Shown: in pieces, positions 56,839-64,000 of the stretch | Layout of the letters: every line of letters begins with the position of its first letter | Numbering within the stretch: position 1 is the stretch's first letter | Source of the DNA: Solanum dulcamara | Taxonomy: Eukaryota > Streptophyta > Magnoliopsida > Solanales > Solanaceae | Assembly (NCBI RefSeq): GCF_947179165.1 | Contig: NC_077245.1 | Location: 20,931,740 to 20,995,739, forward strand | Reading direction: 5' to 3' | DNA: 64,000 nucleotides | Notes under the pieces: model-generated | The model's database searches: none | Seen by the model: the letters and a program-made list of their open reading frames with translations, nothing else | What the model was told of the DNA's origin: nothing | Translations under genes and position numbers: made by a program

Positions 56839-57953
56839 TATTTCCGGTGAGTATCAGAGAGAAATATGTATAGAGAGAGAAATTATCTTTTTAGTTTTAC
56901 ACATTTCCTGGGTTCGGTCACTTGAATTAAACTTGAGAGGAAGCTTTGTGAGATTCGTGGGTGGGGTTGGTGTTGGCGGGAAGAATGCTACAGTGGCCAA
57001 TAAGAGAAAAAAATAAAAAAGGAAAATGGAAATGCAGTACTACTACACTTTTAAGGGCCGTTTGATTCAGTTACACTTATCCCTTGTTTGGATGGTTGTT
57101 ACAACTATTGTATTGTATTGTTAGTCTAAATATAATATTTGTTTTGATTGTTACTTAAATTATATTGTATGGTATCGTTTAAATTCACCGTTACGTAATA
57201 ATGAAAAGACTCATTTTGTGTAGTAAATGATTTGGTGTGATTCGGCAAAAATGTTCAATGTTTTGCTGTTGTAAGCAAATACTTCAGATCAAAATATTTG
57301 AGTTAGCCGTGAATTTTCAATTTCAATCACATTATTTTCAAAGCACGTAATTTTTTAAAAAAATATCAACTTCATGTATAAATTAAATGATTGCCTCAAA
57401 AGCGAATATTTGTGTACTTCCCCTTCCTTATCCCCTTAAATTGAACATTGACGTTGATACATCTCTAAGCTTGCTCTAGAATTCATATAGAAAGATTGTT
57501 ATCCGGTGGTTCATTGATTGTTAATGCAAGTGATCCTTGGGGAATTTCATGTTGAAATTAATAGGAGTAATCCCACCTACAAAAACAAGAGATAAAAGTG
57601 TGGTTATTTCTTCCACAAAAACTAGCATTGATTTGTTTGTCCTCTTTCTATGAAAGAGTTGACTCTATCTCGATCTATCAAACAATCTTGTGTTTTCTAG
57701 ACTTGAAACACCATGGCTTGATCAACATGATCTTTTTTACCATCTTCTTCTCTTATATCATACTCTCTCAATGCACTAATAAACTGAATGATTGTTGAAT
57801 ATGAAGCCTTAGTATAAAAATTCTATAAATTTTGTATTTCTTTTCAAAACCTTTTGCCAAATCTATAATTTTTCGGCTCAAACCCATTGATGGCTTAAGG
57901 GAAAAATCAAATGAGAGGCCTTAAATTTAAAATAAATAAAGTTATTCATGTTT
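56839..57953. other. Promoter side of the rhomboid gene and intergenic sequence
   Basis: 56840-57030 is the likely 5' UTR and promoter (AGAGAG-rich leader, CCAAT box in GGCCAATAAG on the plus strand). At 57070-57200 is a MITE-like segment. The rest is AT-rich without a gene. Confidence 0.5.
57070..57215. mobile_element. Probable hAT-type MITE fragment
   Basis: CCCTTGTTTGGATGGTTGTTAC followed by ATTGTATTGTATTGTTAG and GGTATCGTTTAAATTCACCG is typical of a common Solanaceae MITE whose ends read TTGTTTGGATGGTTGTTA. The opposite terminus is not seen, so it is truncated or diverged. Confidence 0.45.
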
Positions 57954-60465
57954 TTATTTGAAATTTATTTTTCTAGCTTTTTGAGATGCAAAGTTGTTAA
58001 TAATTTTTGTGTAGTCGATTTCTTCTAATAATTCTTTTTCAATTGATAATATAGCCAATCCATTTAATCTTTCTTGAGACATTATTGATCTTAACTAAGA
58101 TTTTATTATTTTTAATTTTGAAAAACATCTTTCTGCTGAGAAGACTATTACAGGAATTGTTAACATTATTCTATAAGCAATATAAGCATTTGGAAAAGAA
58201 TCAAGCATTTTTATTTGATTGAGTATCTTGATTATCTTCTACTTGTATGATTTTTCTTAACACTTTTAATGCAGAAAATAAGTCTAACCCGTCAATATCG
58301 GAGTGAGTATTATGTTTTAAGGAACATTCAAGATTAAGATAGTATTTTTTAAAATTCTCGTCATCTAATGATCTCAATTTTTTTCCCACAAATAGAAAAC
58401 CATAAAAGTTTTCATATGCTTCAAATTGTTCAGATCTATTTTGAAGTGAAAAGATGGCTTGGTCTACTATATATAAGAAGTAATCAACTCTAAAAGATTC
58501 TTCAAGGGATTTTGTAATTTCATTATCAACATTCTCATCAAATTGTTTCTTTTTATGAATTACAAGTTTTTTACGAAATTCAAGTTCTATATTCATCTCT
58601 AGTGCAATTTCTTTAGCTGAAATCATAGCAGTTGTAAATGCTTCTTCTCTATATGTTTTAAAAAAAGAAACTAGACCTCTTAATTAATCTATGGCGACAT
58701 CAATATGTATCTTTTGATTGCAAACTTTTGCTAATTAAATTAATAGCAAATAATACATCATACCAAATAGTCATACCCAATAAAAATTCAAATTTTCAAG
58801 CTCAAAAATTGCTAAATAATTAGCTTCACTTTAAATTTTTGGATCATCGCTAATTTCTACTAATTTAAATAAAGCATCTCTTATTTGTGGAGTTTGAAAT
58901 CTTATTGTTTTAATACTTTCAATACGACTTTTTCATCGTGTTTGTGACAATGATTTAAGAGTTAAATTAGGTACACTATCTGTTAAAAAATTTCATCGCT
59001 TAGTGGACGAAGAAAAATAGTGAATATATACGTTGTACCACTCCAAAGAATGACATAGCTTTTGTACAAGAATTATCCATATCACAAAGTACCAAATTTA
59101 GTTTATTACAACCACATGGTGTATAAAATGATCTAGGATTTATATCAAGAAGTCGTTTTTGCACTACTTGGTGTTTTCCCTTCATATTAGATCCGTTATC
59201 ATATCCTTGTCCTCTTAAATTATCAATATCAAGTCCAATACATTTATTTCATCAAAAATAACTTCAAAAAGACTTTTTCCACTTGTATTATCCACTTTTA
59301 CGAATTCTAAATAATATTTGGTTATTTTTATTGGAGTTGCTGAAATATCTACACTCCATATTATAAAAGACATTTGGTCTTGATGAATTGTATCCGGCGT
59401 ACAATCTAGTATGATAGAGAAATACTTTGTTTTTATAACTTTTTTAATAATTTTATTCTTAATTTCATTTGATAATAAATTTATTAATTCATTTTGTATA
59501 TTATGTCCAAGATAATGATTATGAATTTCATCATGTTTGATTCGTCGAATGTGCTCTTGCATGATTGGGTCAAATTCTGCAATCATTTCAATAAGACTTA
59601 AGAAGTTTTCGTTATTTTCTTGATAGATTTTTTTCATTCCCCCCCCCCCTAAATGCCAAATTATTTTTTTCAAGAGTTTTTATGACGGAAATAATTCTGA
59701 CAATACACTTTTTCAATGTTCTCTATCTCTATTAATTTGATCTGGAACATTTTTATCAATTATTTTATTGTTAAGCAATCTAAATTCTAAAATAATCCAC
59801 GAACTCATAATAATAATGCGATGGTTGGTTGTTTCATGAGTTCTAAGCTTAGTTCTAAGATTTTTTCAATCTCTACTACCTTCATTAGCTAATTTATTAT
59901 TCTTAGCATTAAAATTTGTATTAAACAACTTACAACAAAAATAAAATATTTTATTCAAATCTTTAGGAATAAACTAACCATCTTCTTTCATGTATTTCTC
60001 CATTTGTCAAGTTTTGAAAATAATGTGTAGTAGAAAAGTGTCTAAAAAGTTTATTCTTTGGAAAACTTGTGTCGGTAATTCTAATTGGTCCCTTTTCTAC
60101 TAATAGATCTCTTAACTTTGTATCAACATTATTTCATTGACTATGATCATATATGTTTTTAGGAGTATGATTATTTAATTCATTTATAAGTTCTTGATTT
60201 TCTTGGAAATCTACATCTGATTCTTCATTAGTTTCCTCTCCTTTTTCTTCTTCTTCTTTTTGGATTCTATCATTACCTAATTCAACTTCAACTAAGTTAG
60301 TGACTTGTTCATCTAAAGAGCAATTTCCTATATTTTTTTAATCTTATTTTGATATTTTTTTTCTAAAAATTTATCAAGAGCAGCTTTTTGAGATTTTATC
60401 AAATTATCAATTTTTCTTTTTCTTTTAAGTTTTGAATGACCGAATTCATATTTTCTAGTTGACAT
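57954..60465 (-). pseudogene. hAT transposase of the ZMYM1-like (TTF zinc finger/DUF4371) type
   Basis: On the minus strand the ATG at 60465 starts MSTRKYEFGHSKLKRKRK. An acidic N-terminal part follows (KEEEEKGEETNEESDVDFQE), then the TTF/BED-like region (GPIRITDTSFPKNKLFRHFS), the DUF4371 segment at 59215-59673 (NFLSLIEMIAEFDPIMQEH, KYFSIILDCTPDTIHQDQMS), the catalytic-core GQGYDNGSNMKGKHQVVQKR (about 59150), NPRSFYTPCGCNKLNLVLCD, and the C-terminal hATC part ending RLNGLAILSIEKELLEEIDY and NNFASQKARKINFK at 57956. Many stops and frameshifts; a run of ten C at 59640-59649 is one likely break. Terminal inverted repeats were not identified. A long-dead DNA transposon of a type often left in plant genomes. 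Confidence 0.88.
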
Positions 60466-60731
60466 ATTAAAATTTTAATAAATATATAAACACTATCTAT
60501 AATATTGTAATCATTTACAATTTATTAAATATAAATTTGTAGAATGGTTCAATTTATATTAAATTCAAGATATATTAGTCCAAATAAATATTTTGGATTA
60601 ATAAAATTGGGTCAATTATTTAAGCTCAATAAATGTGGATTTAATTAAAAATATAAATCCATTGATTTGGGCTATAAAGATGACTTCACTTTGTTAAGCC
60701 CAATATCATCTCATCCTAGAGGCCCATTTTC

Positions 60732-60985
60732 ATGCCACATGTCAAAGTTAAGTGGCAATCCAAGTCAAATTAAATAAGCCACTAGAATTATGCCATATGC
60801 CAAAGTTAGGTGGCAATCCAAGTCAAATTAAATAAGCCACTAAAATCATGCCACATGTGCCAAAGTTAGGTGGCAATCCAAGTCAAATTAGATAAGCCAC
60901 TAAAATCATGCCACGTGTCAAAGTTATGTGACAATCTAAGTCAAACTAATGATGCCACTAGAACAATGCCACGTGTCTATGTGAC
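60732..60985 (+). repeat. 58 bp tandem repeat with G-box-like core in the LTR
   Basis: Units start at 60732, 60790, 60848, 60908 and (partial) 60966, each opening ATGCCACATGTCAAAG or a variant and including TGGCAATCCAAGTCAAATTA and AAGCCACTA. The last two units read CCACGTGTC. Confidence 0.92.
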
Positions 60986-61084
60986 ATGTTCTGACCAATC
61001 AAATTAAAACTCTTCAACAAAGAAATCTGATTGGTCAGTTCAAACCAACCAATCAAATCACACCTTCATACCACTCTCTACAAC

Positions 61085-61092
61085 TATAAATA
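61085..61092 (+). promoter_or_regulatory. TATA box of the Ogre-like LTR
   Basis: TATAAATA in the context CAACTATAAATAGGGG, about 100 bp downstream of the tandem repeat and followed by a purine-rich leader. This is a canonical plant core promoter. Confidence 0.8.
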
Positions 61093-61538
61093 GGGGTCCT
61101 CATTATTCTGAGAGAGGGGTTTTTGGAAGAACAAGAAGCAAGAAGAGAGCTCGTGGATCAAAGACCGCAAATTCTCTACAAAGCTACAAAGTTCAAGTAA
61201 TCAAATTCAAGTTCAAGATCAAGAACGAAGAAGAACATCAAGATCAAGTTACTTGTTTATCTTTATTGTTCATCATAACCATACAAGTGTTCGTGACGAA
61301 TAATTCAAATTCAAATTCGAAGACGAAGATTCAAGATCAAGCTATTTGAGCCCTTGACTCTAAATCAAATTCAAATTCAAGTTCAACGTATTTCATATTA
61401 TTCGAAGAATCAGAGGATTATTATAGAAATTATAACCGCATTACATTTTGAAATCAAATATTACACTTTGTTACTCCAATTTTCCTGGTCTTGATTATTT
61501 ATTTTTCTCGGCTTGGAAAATTTGTTGTTTACAAATTT

Positions 61539-61556
61539 TGGCACGCCCAGTGGGAC
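61539..61556 (+). other. Primer-binding site complementary to tRNA-Arg(TCT)
   Basis: TGGCACGCCCAGTGGGAC is the exact complement of the last 15 nt of the tRNA-Arg gene at 47194-47266 plus CCA. It starts 5 bp after the LTR end. Confidence 0.95.
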
Positions 61557-61609
61557 AATCTCTACCTCTCATCTCTTCACATCGATCCTCAAACTTCAAG
61601 AACACTTAA

Positions 61610-63580
61610 ATGGCATCTAAGAAGTTTGACTCCAGGACTATTATTGCTAAGGCTACTGATTCCAAGTTTTCCTCTGAGGTGGAAAACATACTGGATACTA
61701 CTATGGGAAGTTTGGGACCCATCACTAGGAACAGAGCAAACTTGCTAGGACAACAAGCACTTCAAGTGCCGTCCGCATCAGTTCCTATTTTTGATTTTCC
61801 ATCTTCAAAGGGGGCAAGATTCTTTCCGAATGAATTGGAAGAAGGAGAGAATATAGTTGATATTGTTGAAAAGACGTTGGCTCGACTTAGTCCTTTTAAC
61901 ACGAGGAATTGCACTATTCAAGATGAAGATGATGTCTTGATCACTAGATCTGCCTCAGTCACTCCACGTAACTTGTTTCAGACAGATTTCAGTTTGAGGG
62001 AAAATCCATGCTTTGCTCCATCATCCATAACAGCCATCCAAGCGATGATGACTAATACCTCAACTATTGAAGAACAACTGGCGAGTTTGACGAAGGCAAT
62101 TGAAGGTCTAATTTGTTGAAACCTGCAATAACGCTGGAACATATGGAGATTATCTGGTCAAGCAATTTGTGCGCTCCTTACAAATAAATGTCTTTGACTG
62201 GTATACGGATCTCGAGGTAGGCTCTATTGATAGTTGGGAACAACTTGAGCATGAATTTCTTAATCGCTTCTATAGCACAAGGCGTACTGTGAGCATGGTT
62301 GAACTCACAAATACACGTCAATGGGAAGATGAACCCGTCATTGAGTTCATCAATTGATGGAGAAATGCAAGCCTCAATTGTAAGGATAGGCTTAGTGAAA
62401 CTTCCGGAATAGAAATGTGTATTCAAGAAATACGTTGGGGACTTCGTTATATCCTACAGGGTATTAAACCCAAATCATTTGAGGAACTAGCCACACGTGC
62501 TCATGATATGGAGTTGAGCATGTCTACAAGTGGGATTGAAGGACCAATTATTTATGCGCCTCGCAAGGGAAAAGATAAAATAGAGGTAAAGAAAAGGGGA
62601 AAATTGGCACCTAAGTTTGGAAATAAGGAGTCGATGAGTGTTAATATCGTACCTTTGAAAGTGGCTACAAATCTAAGCAAGAATCAAAGGGTGAAGACCA
62701 CAACTTTTCAGAATAACGCTGGTAGAAACCTGACTTTGAAGGAAATGCAGGCAAAAGAGTATCCTTTCTTGGACTCAGATGTTCCAGCAATTTTCGAAGA
62801 GCTTCTGGCGTTAAAACTCTTTGAGCTACCTGAAATGAAGCGTCCAGATGAGGTTGGGAGGACTAATGATCCAAATTACTGCAAATATCACCGTTTGATG
62901 GGCCATCCTATTGAAAAGTGTTTTATCTTTAAGGAAAAGATTATGGACTTGGCCCGTGAAGGAAAGATATTGCTTAAAGATGAGAAGGAGAGTTCAAATC
63001 AAGTCTCTGTCACTTTTGGTTCACTCGACCCCATAGTTCTTTGCAACTTTGTCGAAATACATGATAGTGGTGATGACCTAGCCACATCACCATCAAAGAT
63101 GATTAAATTTGGTGACTTCAAACCAATAAATGTTAACGTATCATCGCTTGTTCCTTTGATGAATAAAGTAATATGGAAAGATAAATCTCTAGAGGAAAAC
63201 CAATCTTGCGGTGCTTATACTGATGATGAAGGATGGATTTTAGTGACACGACGAAGATGTCGTAAAATAAGCTTGCAAAGAGAACCAAATAAGCAAGTGA
63301 CTAGAGCGAAGATGAGAAAAAAGTGGTGCCATCCACCTACCCCTAAAACTCAAAGGGTAAAGAAGAATGTGAAGAAGTCAAGAGTCGAGGGAAATTACTA
63401 TCAAAAGCAATGTCCTCCGGTGATATTAGAGGAATTCTTGCCAAGTTGGTTTCATGAAAAGATTTCTCATCATGACACCAAGGCCTCGTGTTGTAACATT
63501 GATAGAGAAGAGACGATGGTAGAAAGCTCATCACCATCATTACCTCCATCACATGAAGGCCCTATAAAGCCTCACTCTGA
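61610..63580 (+). pseudogene. gag of the Ogre-like element, broken
   Basis: The ATG at 61610 starts MASKKFDSRTIIAKATDSKF and runs 169 codons to a TGA at 62117. A deletion then removes part of the capsid region, since the next recognisable piece (62130 on) is CNNAGTYGDYLVKQFVRSLQ, followed by WEQLEHEFLNRFYSTRR, VSMVELTNTRQWEDEPVIEF and a TGA (62355-62357) in place of Arg. From 62415 one open frame (445 codons) continues through RWGLRYILQGIKPKSFEELA, the CX2HX4HX4C knuckle YCKYHRLMGHPIEKC and a lysine-rich tail into the protease. Gag packages element RNA; this copy is defective but only by a few changes. Confidence 0.85.
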
Positions 63581-64000
63581 AGAAGTGGACACTTGTGATG
63601 CAAAGTTTACATTCACTAATGATGATCTTTTATTGGGTGAAGTGTTGCATAATCGTCCTTTATATATGGTAGGTTTTGTGCGTGGACATAAAGTAAATAG
63701 GATCATGGTGGATGATGGATCTGGGGTCAATATTCTCCCTATTCGTACTTGAAAGAACTTGGAATACCGATAAATGAACTGTCTGAAAGTCATCTGATGA
63801 TTTAAGATTTTAACTAAGGGGGGTAGAGAGCCATTGGTGCTGTCAAATTAGATATAACGATGGGGGATATGCGTTCGAGTGCATGGATGCATGTTATTGA
63901 CTCAAAGACCTCGTATAACATCTTGTTAGGAAGATCATGGATACATGAGAACAAAGTAGTACTGTCCACCTACCATCAATGTTTCAAATACTTTAAAGAT
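63581..64000 (+). pseudogene. Protease domain of the Ogre-like element (cut by window end)
   Basis: NDDLLLGEVLHNRPLYMVGF leads to the active site IMVDDGSGVNILPI, where DDGS carries the catalytic Asp. A frameshift at about 63750 moves the reading to KELGIPINELSESHLMI, after which stops and a further shift precede MRSSAWMHVIDSKTSYNILL and GRSWIHENKVVLSTYHQC at the window end. The order and motifs match Tat/Ogre proteases. Confidence 0.85.

Larger units (their letters stand above)
60538..61533 (+). repeat. 5' LTR of the Ogre-like element (about 996 bp)
   Basis: The 3' end (TTGTTTACA, 61533) is fixed by the primer site 5 bp later. The start TGTAGAATGG at 60538 is the best candidate but cannot be confirmed without the other LTR. 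It holds a 58 bp tandem repeat, a TATA box, and a long GA/CA-rich transcribed leader. Confidence 0.75.
60538..64000 (+). mobile_element. Tat/Ogre-like Ty3/gypsy element, 5' part (continues beyond window)
   Basis: LTR (60538-61533), tRNA-Arg primer site (61539-61556), gag and protease in order. The tRNA-Arg primer, which is characteristic of Ogre/Tat elements, together with the gag type supports the lineage. The 3' part lies outside the window. Gag is broken. Confidence 0.85.

Overview
The window is plant nuclear DNA and looks like Solanaceae. Its LTR retrotransposon families, Ulp1/DUF1985 locus and foldback MITE are types I associate with Solanum, Capsicum and Nicotiana; genus and species cannot be fixed from the sequence alone. 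It is AT-rich, has introns, and consists mostly of transposable elements at several stages of decay. Only three things look like working host or element genes: a tRNA-Arg gene (47194-47266), a five-exon RHOMBOID-like gene (54735-56838) and the pol gene of a young Copia element (48478-51996).

Layout. 1-7879: a Ty3/gypsy Tekay-type element on the plus strand whose 5' LTR begins before the window; gag and pol are broken. 7880-9235: gag start and LTR of an older minus-strand gypsy element, cut by the first one. 9236-16127: a low-copy island with two tandem copies of a decayed F-box/SEL1-like gene (plus strand), a B3-like gene fragment and a small TATA-preceded reading frame (both minus). 16128-34223: a minus-strand Tekay element with a perfect AAGGG target-site duplication, itself split by a second minus-strand Tekay element (21034-30398). 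34224-45432: continuation of the same island (it was contiguous with 16127 before the insertion). It holds a Ulp1-like (DUF1985 + C48 peptidase) pseudogene interrupted by a hAT transposase gene and by a 3.5 kb solo LTR with GCTAC target duplications, then a short minus-strand gene with a caulimovirus-VI/RNase H1 N-terminal domain and one stop.

45433-48084: intergenic, with a foldback MITE and the tRNA-Arg gene. 48085-53415: a young Copia element on the minus strand (217 bp LTRs with 3 differences, GAATT duplication, intact 1172-residue pol, one stop in gag). 54735-56838: the rhomboid gene, with both catalytic motifs changed. 57954-60465: a decayed ZMYM1-type hAT transposase (minus). 60538-64000: LTR, tRNA-Arg primer site, gag and protease of a Tat/Ogre-like gypsy element that runs off the window.

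Relations. The window is best read as insertion layers: an old island of duplicated or captured gene pieces marked by a recurrent GTTGCAAC/CATATGTTG word; an old Tekay insertion; a nested Tekay insertion and solo LTR; and a recent Copia insertion. The tRNA-Arg gene encodes the primer tRNA whose 3' end matches the primer site of the Ogre-like element 14 kb away. I saw no CRISPR array, rRNA or bacterial-type operon. I found no clearly new molecular system; the best leads are the motif-marked island, the pseudo-rhomboid gene and the short RNase H1-N gene.
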